From contig CALISX010000451.1 in assembly GCA_938041725.1 (NCBI GenBank), forward strand, positions 1 through 15,539: a stretch of 15,539 nucleotides of DNA, written 5' to 3'. A program made the position numbers and the translations under genes. The notes under the pieces are model-generated. The model was not told where the DNA came from and ran no database searches. It saw nothing but the letters and a program-made list of their open reading frames with translations. Positions within the stretch are counted from its first letter, which is position 1. Each line of letters opens with the position of its first letter. Below are positions 7,601-14,334 of the stretch, piece by piece. This DNA is from an uncultured Lachnoanaerobaculum sp. (lineage in GTDB: Bacteria; Bacillota; Clostridia; Lachnospirales; Lachnospiraceae).

Positions 7601-7711
7601 ACTGATTTGGGGCAGGAGGAGCTGCCCCAAAATACAGGATGTTTTTGTCCATATGGATGGAGAGGGAGAACCGAAAGGTTCTCCCTTATATAAATCTAAG
7701 AGGAGATTTTT
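7601..7711 (+). promoter_or_regulatory. Structured 5' leader of the calcium ATPase with two perfect hairpins
   Basis: Hairpin 1 pairs TTGGGGCAG (7607-7615) with CTGCCCCAA (7622-7630) around a GAGGAG loop. Hairpin 2 pairs GGGAGAACC (7664-7672) with GGTTCTCCC (7677-7685) around a GAAA (GNRA) tetraloop; one more A-T pair extends it. Neither is followed by a T tract, so they are not terminators. The ATPase ribosome binding site AGAGGAG (7699-7705) lies 13 nt after hairpin 2. A cation-responsive leader or a 5' stabilising structure is possible. I could not match it to the yybP-ykoY manganese or NiCo riboswitch consensus as I remember them. Confidence 0.5.
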
Positions 7712-10378
7712 ATGAAGTTTAACGGACTGAACGATCGGGAAGTGGAAAAATCCCGGGAGCAATACGGGCCGAATATGATCCCGGACTCCAAGCCCACCAC
7801 CTTCTGGGAGGCTTTTATGGAGAACTTTTCCGATCCCATTATCCGCATTTTGCTGGGAATATCCGTCATTATGCTGGTGATGTTTGTATTTGGTTTTGCG
7901 GAAATTTACGAGCCCATCGGTATTGTGATTGCCATTATTCTGGTGGGGATCGTATCGGCCAAAACCAGTGTGGCCAGCGATACCAAGTATCGGGAGCTGA
8001 AGGACAGCACGGAAAGGGATAAGTGCAAGGTATACCGAAACGGCGTGGTTACAGTGATTGAAGTGGACGACGTGGTGGTGGGAGACAAGGTGCTTTTACA
8101 ATCCGGTGATAAGGTTCCCGCTGACGGTATCTTGATTGACGGGGCCCTTCGGGTGGACAATTCCGCCTTAAATGGAGAGGCGGAGGAATGTAAAAAGACG
8201 GCAGCCCCGGAGGATTTTCCCCTGCCGGAGGAGATTACAGGAGATACCTTTGTGGACGCCCATTCTCTGTTTCGGGGAGCGATGATCTTTGACGGAGAAG
8301 GTATCCTGGATGTGCGCAAGGTGGGAATCAAGACCATGATGGGAAAAATGGCCCAGGAAATGCAGGAATCAGAGCCGGATTCTCCTCTGAAGGTAAAGCT
8401 CTCCAAGCTTTCTGAGCAGATCTCTGTATTTGGTTATGTGGGGGCTGTGTCCATTACCGTTTTGTATCTGGCCTATTTTATATTCAGCGCCGGAGGATTT
8501 GGTGCGTATTTTTCTCTGGGCTGGGAACATATTTTAAGCGATGTATTAAAGGCCCTTTCCCTGTCCATTGTGATTGTGGTTTGTGCTGTGCCGGAGGGAC
8601 TGCCTCTTATGATCTCTTTGGTATTGATGCAAAATACCAGCAGAATGCTGGATCACAATGTGCTGGTGCGCAAGGCCATTGGTATTGAAACTGCAGGCTC
8701 TTTAAATATTTTATTCAGTGATAAAACAGGAACCATCACCAAGGGCCGCCTGGAGGTGGTGGATTTCTTTTTAGGAAATGGGGATTCCATTCCCCTGGAA
8801 GGTCTAAGCAAACACAGCAAGGTAAAGGGACTGGTGGATGCAGCCATTGGTAAAAATACCCAGTCCATGTTTGATGCTTCCCACCGGGTCATTGGGGGCA
8901 ATGCCACAGATCAGGCCATGATGAAGTTCATCGGGGAGGAGACCTTCCATCTTTTGGAAAATTCCCAGGATATGAAGGTAAGCGCCTACCAAAGCTTCAA
9001 CTCTTCCAATAAGTTCAGCCAGGCCAGAATCGACAGCATGGGAAAGACCTTTTACAAGGGAGCGCCGGAGCGGCTTTTGGCAAAGGCAAAGCAGTATTTG
9101 GATGAAAATGGAGAAATCAAACCCCTGGATCGGGCTCTGCTGGATCGGAAAATGGACGAGCTTTCCGCCAAGGCCATGAGAATGCTGGCCTTTGGTTATT
9201 CCGAAAAGCCTCTGGTACAGGATGCCATCAATGAGGATGTGGTAATTATCGGTCTGGTGGGTATCCGGGACGATGTTCGGGCCGAGGCCAAGGAGGCCAT
9301 AGCCGAGGTGAAAAAGGCAGGGATCCAGGTGGTAATGATTACGGGAGACCGGCTGGAAACCGCCATTGCCATTGCCAAGGATGCAGGGCTTATGACTGCT
9401 TCCTCTGACAGGGCCATTTCCTCCGCCCAGCTCAATGAAATGAGTGATGAGGAGGTAAAAAAGATCATTCCCCAGATCCGGGTGATTGCCAGAGCCCTGC
9501 CTACGGATAAATCCCGTATGGTACGACTGTGCCAGGAAATGAACCTGGTGGTGGGCATGACAGGAGACGGTGTCAATGACTCCCCTGCCTTGAAAAGAGC
9601 AGATGTGGGCTTTGCCATGGGAAGCGGCACAGAGGCGGCCAAGGAGGCGGGAGAAATTGTTATTTTGGATGACAATTTCAAATCCATTAAGGATGCTATT
9701 TTGTATGGCCGAACCATTTACCATAATATTTTAAAATTCTGTAAATTCCAGCTGGTAATCAATGTGGCTGCGGTAGTGATCAGTGCCATTTCCCCCTTCT
9801 TTGGGGTGGATGAGCCTTTGAAGATTACCCATTTGCTGTTTATCAATCTGGTTATGGACAGTTTGGGTGCCATTATGTTGGGAAATGAACCTGCCCTGGA
9901 GAAATATATGGAGGAAAAGCCCAGGAGAAGGGACGAGCATATTGTGAGCCGGGCCATGATGGAGCAGATTTTGATTATGGCAGGATGGCTTACCATTATG
10001 ACCTTTGTATACTTTAAGAATCCCTTCTTTATCTCATTATTTGAGAATGAGGAACAGCATTATACAGGATATTTTGTGCTCTTTATTGTCAGTGCCCTGT
10101 GCAATGGCTTTAATGTGCGGGATGACGGCTTTGGTATCTTTAAAGGTTTTGATCAGAATACCGGATTTTTGAGGGTATTTTTGATTATTATTTTGGTACA
10201 GGCAGCCATTGTGAATTCTGCTTTGATTCCCCTGGCTCCTTTCCAGTGGATCGGAAGAATGTTTGCCTGTGTTCCCTTTGGTATCCAGGGATGGATTGCT
10301 GCAGCCCTGCTGGCTGTTACCATGATTCCTGTGGATTTGATTCGAAAGATTGTTATGGGAACCTATAAGCATCAATAA
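7712..10378 (+). CDS. PMCA-type calcium-translocating P-type ATPase
   Basis: An 888-residue P-type ATPase that uses ATP to expel a cation, most likely calcium, across the cytoplasmic membrane. The N-terminal cation-ATPase domain precedes an actuator motif, LNGEAEE (153-159), which deviates from the usual TGES. Transmembrane segment 4 has VCAVPEGLP (290-298). The phosphorylated Asp337 lies in SDKTGTITKG. KGAPE (449-453) marks the nucleotide domain, and MTGDGVNDSPALK (616-628) is the hinge. Calcium-site residues fit type IIB: Asn684 in transmembrane segment 5 and NLVMD (712-716) in segment 6. The length matches bacterial members. It has its own promoter and leader and is closed by the terminator at 10484. 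Its position beside two TerD genes suggests joint control of cytosolic calcium (inference). The AGAGGAG ribosome binding site supports the start. A different divalent ion cannot be excluded. Confidence 0.93.
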   Translation: MKFNGLNDREVEKSREQYGPNMIPDSKPTTFWEAFMENFSDPIIRILLGISVIMLVMFVFGFAEIYEPIGIVIAIILVGIVSAKTSVASDTKYRELKDSTERDKCKVYRNGVVTVIEVDDVVVGDKVLLQSGDKVPADGILIDGALRVDNSALNGEAEECKKTAAPEDFPLPEEITGDTFVDAHSLFRGAMIFDGEGILDVRKVGIKTMMGKMAQEMQESEPDSPLKVKLSKLSEQISVFGYVGAVSITVLYLAYFIFSAGGFGAYFSLGWEHILSDVLKALSLSIVIVVCAVPEGLPLMISLVLMQNTSRMLDHNVLVRKAIGIETAGSLNILFSDKTGTITKGRLEVVDFFLGNGDSIPLEGLSKHSKVKGLVDAAIGKNTQSMFDASHRVIGGNATDQAMMKFIGEETFHLLENSQDMKVSAYQSFNSSNKFSQARIDSMGKTFYKGAPERLLAKAKQYLDENGEIKPLDRALLDRKMDELSAKAMRMLAFGYSEKPLVQDAINEDVVIIGLVGIRDDVRAEAKEAIAEVKKAGIQVVMITGDRLETAIAIAKDAGLMTASSDRAISSAQLNEMSDEEVKKIIPQIRVIARALPTDKSRMVRLCQEMNLVVGMTGDGVNDSPALKRADVGFAMGSGTEAAKEAGEIVILDDNFKSIKDAILYGRTIYHNILKFCKFQLVINVAAVVISAISPFFGVDEPLKITHLLFINLVMDSLGAIMLGNEPALEKYMEEKPRRRDEHIVSRAMMEQILIMAGWLTIMTFVYFKNPFFISLFENEEQHYTGYFVLFIVSALCNGFNVRDDGFGIFKGFDQNTGFLRVFLIIILVQAAIVNSALIPLAPFQWIGRMFACVPFGIQGWIAAALLAVTMIPVDLIRKIVMGTYKHQ

Positions 10379-10483
10379 CAGTCCTGGGACTGGTTGCGGG
10401 CTTTACCATTCCTGGGATGGGTGCAAAGCTCAGGAAAAGGAAGCGGTGTATAAGACGGCAGATGGTTCCTGCATATGAATATC

Positions 10484-10516
10484 AAAGGCTAAGCGCAATT
10501 TCTGCTTAGCCTTTTT
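10484..10516 (+). terminator. Intrinsic terminator between the ATPase and MATE genes
   Basis: AAAGGCTAAGC (10484-10494) pairs perfectly with GCTTAGCCTTT (10504-10514) around a 9-nt loop, followed by T residues to 10516. It stops the plus-strand ATPase transcript. The opposite strand gives the same stem with only a short T run, so it may weakly end the convergent MATE transcript too. The 10379-10480 stretch before it holds two small hairpins around CCTGGGA (10379-10393 and 10409-10424) and no gene. Confidence 0.85.
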
Positions 10517-10525
10517 GTATATTGG

Positions 10526-11857
10526 TTAATATTGGTAATGGCTTTTATACTTTCTTAAACAGTACAGGGAGAGGATGATGCCGGCGGTCTCTGCCACAGA
10601 AATAGCGGCCCAGGCCCCGGGGACATGGAAGAACCGGGGCAGAAGGAGAATGCTTCCTACCAAAAATAAAAAGGTTCTGGCAAAGGACAAAAGGGCGGAG
10701 ATTTTTCCATTGCTGAGGGCGGTAAACCAGGCGGAGGCAAAGATATTGACAGGCATCAGCAAAAAAGACAAAGAAAACAGGGGAAAGCCCCTTAGTGCAA
10801 TGTCATATACCAGGCTATGGGCCGGAGTAAATACCGATAGGACCAGGCGGATGGCAGCCAAAGAAAGGATGTACATCAAAAGGGTGCAGCTGCCGATGAT
10901 CACCAGGCTGTTTTGAAGCAGTTTGTGCAGCTGTGGGGCATTTTTTTCTCCGTATTTATAACCCACAATGGGGGCCACTCCTGTGGAAAATCCAATAAAC
11001 AGGGAGGTAAAAACAAACTGGAAATACAGGGCAATGGTGATGGCTGCCACTCCGTCCTCCTTAAAAAAATCCAAAAACACCAGGTTCAGCAGATAGGTGG
11101 TGACTGCAGTGGACAGATTTGCAACCATTTCTGAGGAACCGTTGGAGAGGGTGTGGAGCAGATCATGGCGGTTGATGTGGGGCTTTACAAAATTTAAAAG
11201 GCTTTTTTTTCGAAAAAAGCTAAAGTGTATTACCCCCACAATGGCGGAAAAGCTGTAGCCGATCACAGTGGCCAGAGCGGCTCCGGTAATCCCTATACCA
11301 AAGGGCACCATAAACACATAGTCCAAGACCATATTTAAAATACCGGCAATGACAGTGACCACCAGCCCCAGCCCTGGCCGGCCAGCGGTGACAAACAGCA
11401 GCTGGAATCCGGTTTGTAAAAAGAAACAGGGGGCAAAGGCCAGCAAAAGGGAGGAATAATCCTTGCATAGCTGGAACTGGGCTTCGGTGGCTCCTAAAGC
11501 CAACACCAACGGGTCTAAGAAAAGATTTCCCAGGATGGCCAAAACAACCCCAATGGAAAATTCCAAAATCACCAAAGCGGTAAAGGTAGACTTGGCCAGG
11601 GCTTCCTTCCCCTCTCCCATTTGTTTGGAAATAATGGCACTGCCTCCTGTACCGATCATAATGGAAATGCCCAGCTCCAGGCTAATAATGGGGTAGACAA
11701 TATTGGTGGCGGAAAGAGCAGTGGTGCTGACAAAGCGGGAAATAAATATTCCATCTACAATGGTATACAGGGATAAAAATATCATAACCACCATGCTGGG
11801 CAGGGCGAAGGCAAAAAGGGATGCCAGGGAATGGTTTTTAGCCAGGGAATTGTTCAT
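10526..11857 (-). CDS. MATE-family multidrug/cation antiporter
   Basis: A 443-residue polytopic membrane protein with about 12 hydrophobic segments, of the MATE family (MepA/NorM-like), which exports cationic compounds using a sodium or proton gradient. Visible family features are LPSMVVMIFLSLYTIVDGIF near the N terminus, GTGGSAIISKQMGEG in the first half, and AGRPGLGLVVTVIAGILNM around the middle. The start is set at 11857 (MNNSLAKNH) because CGGAGAAA precedes it by 5-6 nt. The in-frame ATG at 11887 would add ten residues but has no ribosome binding site. It is divergent from the HAD phosphatase and convergent with the calcium ATPase. Substrate cannot be told from sequence, and it may be a passenger rather than part of the Ter system. 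Confidence 0.93.
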   Translation of the reverse strand: MNNSLAKNHSLASLFAFALPSMVVMIFLSLYTIVDGIFISRFVSTTALSATNIVYPIISLELGISIMIGTGGSAIISKQMGEGKEALAKSTFTALVILEFSIGVVLAILGNLFLDPLVLALGATEAQFQLCKDYSSLLLAFAPCFFLQTGFQLLFVTAGRPGLGLVVTVIAGILNMVLDYVFMVPFGIGITGAALATVIGYSFSAIVGVIHFSFFRKKSLLNFVKPHINRHDLLHTLSNGSSEMVANLSTAVTTYLLNLVFLDFFKEDGVAAITIALYFQFVFTSLFIGFSTGVAPIVGYKYGEKNAPQLHKLLQNSLVIIGSCTLLMYILSLAAIRLVLSVFTPAHSLVYDIALRGFPLFSLSFLLMPVNIFASAWFTALSNGKISALLSFARTFLFLVGSILLLPRFFHVPGAWAAISVAETAGIILSLYCLRKYKSHYQY

Positions 11858-11921
11858 GGGTTTTCTCCGATCAATGGGTGCAGCCATAGCAGGCTCTAAA
11901 GCAAGGGTGGTTTACAGCAGA

Positions 11922-11945
11922 GGACAAAATAAAATTTTTTTGTCC
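11922..11945. promoter_or_regulatory. 8-bp inverted repeat in the MATE/HAD intergenic region
   Basis: GGACAAAA (11922-11929) and TTTTGTCC (11938-11945) are perfect inverted arms with an 8-bp AT spacer. The right arm overlaps the 18-bp palindrome that follows by 2 bp. It lies between the MATE start and the presumed divergent promoters and could be an operator for a dimeric regulator. Confidence 0.5.
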
Positions 11946-11961
11946 CTTACTATAGTAAGGG
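11944..11961. promoter_or_regulatory. 18-bp perfect palindrome with -10 hexamers on both strands
   Basis: CCCTTACTATAGTAAGGG is identical on both strands. It contains TATAGT on the plus strand (11951-11956) and on the minus strand (plus positions 11949-11954), each 5 of 6 to the sigma-A -10. It could therefore drive both the HAD gene (leader about 20 nt) and the MATE gene (leader about 85 nt), and be bound by a dimeric repressor or activator. Matching -35 hexamers are poor on both sides, suggesting activator dependence or a purely operator role. Confidence 0.55.
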
Positions 11962-11981
11962 CAGCAGATGGAAAGGGCAAT

Positions 11982-12740
11982 ATGAAACTTTTTTTTACAG
12001 ATTTAGATAATACCCTGATTTATTCCTATAAGAATACCCAGGTTCCAAGGGAGGTGCCGGTGGAGCGCTATGAGGGGCGGGAAATCAGCTTTATGACCCG
12101 CTCTTCCCATAAAATGCTGCAGGAGCTTTCCAGGCAAATTCCCATCATTCCCCTGACCACCAGGACCAAAGAGCAATATGAGAGGTTGGATCTGGGGATT
12201 TCCTTTCCCCAGGCGCTGGTCTGCAATGGGGGGGTTTTGCTCTCCCATGGGAAAGTGGAGGAGGACTGGCGGCTGGAAAGCAGGAAATTAGTGGAACAGG
12301 CCCGGGGAGAGCTGCAGGCTGCCCTGTCTTTTTTGGAAAAGGATTCCAGGCGCTATTTTGAATGCCGCTTGATTGAAGAGTTATTTATTTTTACCAAGTG
12401 TAAAGAGCCAAAGGCAGTGGCAGAGGAATTACAGCGGAGATTGGATGCCAACCTGGCAGAGGTGCGCTGCCAGGGGGAAAAGCTGTATGTGCTTCCTTTG
12501 GCTTTGTCTAAGGGGCAGGCCCTTTTGCGTATGAAACGCCTGTGGGAACAAAGGGGGCAGGAGGTTTTTTGCCTTGCTGCAGGGGACTCTGCCTTTGATG
12601 CTTCCATGCTTTTGGCAGCCCATCAGGGCTTTGGAAGAGAGGGCATGGGAATGGAAGCAAGGGAGAGGATACAGATCATTGGAGAGGAGAGGATTTTTTC
12701 CGAGGAGATCCTGAAGAATTTGAAAAAATTATGTGGTTAG
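11982..12740 (+). CDS. HAD-superfamily hydrolase, Ter-module phosphatase
   Basis: A 252-residue HAD phosphatase of the Cof / sucrose-phosphatase-like type. Motif I is FFTDLDNTL (4-12, nucleophile Asp7 and Asp9), motif II LTTRT (58-62), motif III Lys177 in ALSKGQALL, and motif IV AAGDSAFD (199-206, Asp202 and Asp206 for magnesium). The substrate-loop feature CNGG (81-84) is present. The start at 11982 follows GAAAGG; the upstream frame extension runs through the promoter palindrome and is not real. It would dephosphorylate a small cytosolic metabolite. HAD enzymes of this type recur in Ter gene clusters beside CitE-like lyases and phosphoribosyltransferases, so a role in the predicted Ter metabolite pathway is plausible inference. 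Substrate is unknown. Confidence 0.88.
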   Translation: MKLFFTDLDNTLIYSYKNTQVPREVPVERYEGREISFMTRSSHKMLQELSRQIPIIPLTTRTKEQYERLDLGISFPQALVCNGGVLLSHGKVEEDWRLESRKLVEQARGELQAALSFLEKDSRRYFECRLIEELFIFTKCKEPKAVAEELQRRLDANLAEVRCQGEKLYVLPLALSKGQALLRMKRLWEQRGQEVFCLAAGDSAFDASMLLAAHQGFGREGMGMEARERIQIIGEERIFSEEILKNLKKLCG

Positions 12741-12789
12741 GATGCTGCGAATACAAAGGTAGACTTAATAAAGATATATTTTTTAAAAA

Positions 12790-12811
12790 TTTGTAAATCT
12801 AAGTTTACAAA
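12790..12811. repeat. AT-rich inverted repeat upstream of the ATPase remnant
   Basis: TTTGTAAA (12790-12797) and TTTACAAA (12804-12811) are perfect 8-bp arms with a 6-bp spacer, inside the AT-rich stretch 12741-12867 which holds no gene. It could be an operator for the downstream remnant or a weak terminator for the HAD gene (T-rich tail, but only one G-C pair per arm). Confidence 0.4.
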
Positions 12812-12867
12812 CTTTTATTTATATATTTTTTGTGTTATCGTAATAGGCAGAAAGGCGGTATTTCACG

Positions 12868-13050
12868 ATGGTGAACAGGACATTAAAGAAAAGAGATTTG
12901 TATCTGGAGCGGATGATTGCATTTCAGGATACAGAAATGATTAAGGTCATCACCGGAATCCGGCGCTGTGGAAAATCCAGCCTGATAAAACTGATGGCGG
13001 AACATCTTCGAGAAAATCAGGTTGCAGATAAGCAAATCATAGAAATTTGA
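12868..13050 (+). pseudogene. Truncated AAA-type ATPase (N-terminal fragment)
   Basis: Sixty residues that match the N terminus of the common bacterial ATPases with a C-terminal DUF4143-type region, normally about 400 residues. The fragment has LKKRDLYLERMIAFQDTEMI followed by the Walker A segment VITGIRRCGKSSLIKLM. It ends with a TGA at 13048-13050, right where family members continue into a conserved N-F-E segment. No Walker B or later domain is found downstream. It is therefore a remnant, or at most a short peptide, not a working ATPase. A GGCGG ribosome binding site precedes the ATG. The sequence is AT-richer than the flanking Ter genes. Such ATPases are often mobile or variable, so this looks like a decayed accessory insertion. 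Confidence 0.8.
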
Positions 13051-13089
13051 ATAGCCGGAAACGAAAAGAAAATTCAAGGTAAATGTCTT

Positions 13090-13347
13090 ATGTTTTTTAG
13101 TACATGGAAAGAAATATACAGCACTTGGGAAATGGGAGAGTTTTATACAATTAAGCAGCTGTTATATGAAAATAACATACAATTAAAAACGGATATATTG
13201 GATAATAATGTAAGAATCTCTCAAAATCCAGTAAGAGGGGATGGGATATTGAGTAGGTTTGGGAATACAAAGAATTTATATCGAATCTTTGTAAAAGAGG
13301 TTGATTATAACAGGGCGATGGTTATTCTTTCTCGAAGGAGAGGCTGA
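13090..13347 (+). CDS. Small DUF2007-like hypothetical protein
   Basis: An 85-residue cytosolic protein of alpha-beta character: KEIYSTWEMGEFYTIKQLLY at the N terminus, a glycine/arginine-rich middle, and a C-terminal strand NLYRIFVKEVDYNRAMVIL. This pattern (strand, helix over a short-insert region, strand ending in valine-tyrosine-aspartate) resembles the DUF2007 small proteins proposed to be signal-transducing. It shares a reading frame with the truncated ATPase and is separated from it by one TGA and 13 sense codons. The ribosome binding site is poor (AAGG about 11 nt upstream). An internal ATG at 13123 is an alternative start. Function unknown; the similarity is by eye. Confidence 0.5.
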   Translation: MFFSTWKEIYSTWEMGEFYTIKQLLYENNIQLKTDILDNNVRISQNPVRGDGILSRFGNTKNLYRIFVKEVDYNRAMVILSRRRG

Positions 13348-13377
13348 ATGTCAAATATTTTTGCTATGCTTTAGTGA

Positions 13378-13554
13378 CAATATTTTTCCAGGCATGGTTC
13401 CCTAGGCACTACCAGGAAGTTTAATTCGCCTACATTTACAAATGTTCGCCTTATGCCCTCAAATCAAACAATTGAACCGATAACGGCGGGTGTGACTTAT
13501 TCCCTGTACTGTTCAAGAGGTGTGACAATTCGTGTCTATGTCCAGATTGCGTAA
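13378..13554 (+). pseudogene. Unrecognised ORF tail, probable gene remnant
   Basis: An open stretch of 58 codons after a stop, with no usable start at its 5' end, ending with TAA at 13552-13554. It encodes a threonine/valine-rich, beta-like sequence including NVRLMPSNQTIEPITAGVTY and ending CSRGVTIRVYVQIA. An internal ATG at 13453 has no ribosome binding site. The strong intrinsic terminator 18 nt later suggests that this was once the 3' end of a real gene. I do not recognise the family. Confidence 0.35.
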
Positions 13555-13571
13555 GGAAAATTCAAGAGTTT

Positions 13572-13599
13572 TCGGAGCGGTTTTCCGCTCCGATTTTTT
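13572..13599 (+). terminator. Strong intrinsic terminator
   Basis: TCGGAGCGG (13572-13580) pairs perfectly with CCGCTCCGA (13585-13593) around TTTT, followed by six T residues (13594-13599). It is oriented for plus-strand transcripts. For the minus-strand AIM24 gene ending at 13618 the same stem has no T tract after it, so it would serve that gene poorly. Confidence 0.88.
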
Positions 13600-13617
13600 A
13601 GTGCAGAAGTATTTTTC

Positions 13618-14325
13618 TTAATCCACTCCTACAGAAATCCCGCCCTTTCGTTCACTGGGCTGGACAATCACAGAAACCGGGTTGGAGCCAGCCCATTCAA
13701 AGGCATAGGATTCTCCAGAGGCCTGGCCAATAAAGTTTTTCCAGGAAAGGTCTGTTTTAATATGGGGATCTCCCACACCATTTTGGGCAAACCAGCAGAT
13801 CACTGCATCCGGGTCAATGGACAGGGTTCTTCCATTCTCCACATTGCTTAGTACAATGGGATTGCCATCGGACAGCACCGCCACATAGGCATCCGGCCCC
13901 TTGCCGGTGAGGGTGGTGGTGGCCAGCCCCTTCTGGGAAAAAATGCCCACACCGATAAAGCGTACACTGTAATTACAATCTCCGCTAAAGGCCAGGAGGT
14001 TTTCTGATTCTACAGAAACCACCTCTCCCATGGCCAGCTTGTAAATAATCACATGTCTTCCGAAGCTGGCATAATAGGTGGTGGAATCTCCGTTCATCAT
14101 CACCTTGGTTAAGGGAATGTTTTCCCCTGTAACCCGGCGCACCAAAGACCCCAGAGCCGCAGCGGCCAGTCCCTGCTGGGGGCCTAAAAGCAGTTTTTCA
14201 AAGCGGTAGTTTTTGGGTCCGTCGTTTTCGCCGGCAATAAAAGCGCCGGTTCTGGTATACAATACATCATTGCCACGGCAGGTTACCCGCAGGGAAAGCT
14301 CATTGACGGTTTCAAATGTTAACAT
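13618..14325 (-). CDS. AIM24-family protein
   Basis: A 235-residue beta-rich protein of the AIM24 family (formerly DUF124, beta-helix-like, TIGR00266-type in bacteria). Recognisable segments are a VEVSVESENLLAFSGD-like stretch (VVSVESENLLAFSGDC), GKGPDAYVAVLSDGNPIVL, the LSIDPDAVICWF turn, and SGESYAFEWAGSNPVSVIVQ near the C terminus. No signal peptide or membrane segment is visible. Bacterial AIM24 proteins have no settled biochemical role; the mitochondrial namesake affects inner-membrane architecture. They occur beside TerD proteins in several bacteria. The start at 14325 has AAGGAG 6-7 nt upstream and lies 9 nt after the stop of the TerD-like gene, so the two form an operon and may work together. 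Confidence 0.88.
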   Translation of the reverse strand: MLTFETVNELSLRVTCRGNDVLYTRTGAFIAGENDGPKNYRFEKLLLGPQQGLAAAALGSLVRRVTGENIPLTKVMMNGDSTTYYASFGRHVIIYKLAMGEVVSVESENLLAFSGDCNYSVRFIGVGIFSQKGLATTTLTGKGPDAYVAVLSDGNPIVLSNVENGRTLSIDPDAVICWFAQNGVGDPHIKTDLSWKNFIGQASGESYAFEWAGSNPVSVIVQPSERKGGISVGVD

Positions 14326-14334
14326 AGTTCTCCT

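Noticed and set aside
7601..7711. yybP-ykoY (manganese) or NiCo riboswitch before the ATPase
   Set aside because: The conserved core sequences I recall are missing; only two simple hairpins are seen. A covariance-model scan would decide.
8804..9724. Long minus-strand open frame (306 codons) inside the calcium ATPase
   Set aside because: It lies wholly within the confidently identified ATPase, shows no domain sense and has no ribosome binding site; it reflects codon bias of the real gene.
11858..11887. Longer MATE start at 11887
   Set aside because: No ribosome binding site is present there, while the ATG at 11857 has CGGAGAAA at good spacing.
11703..11981. 93-residue N-terminal extension of the HAD protein
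   Set aside because: It runs through the MATE gene antisense and the palindrome promoter; the HAD motif I begins right at the ATG at 11982.
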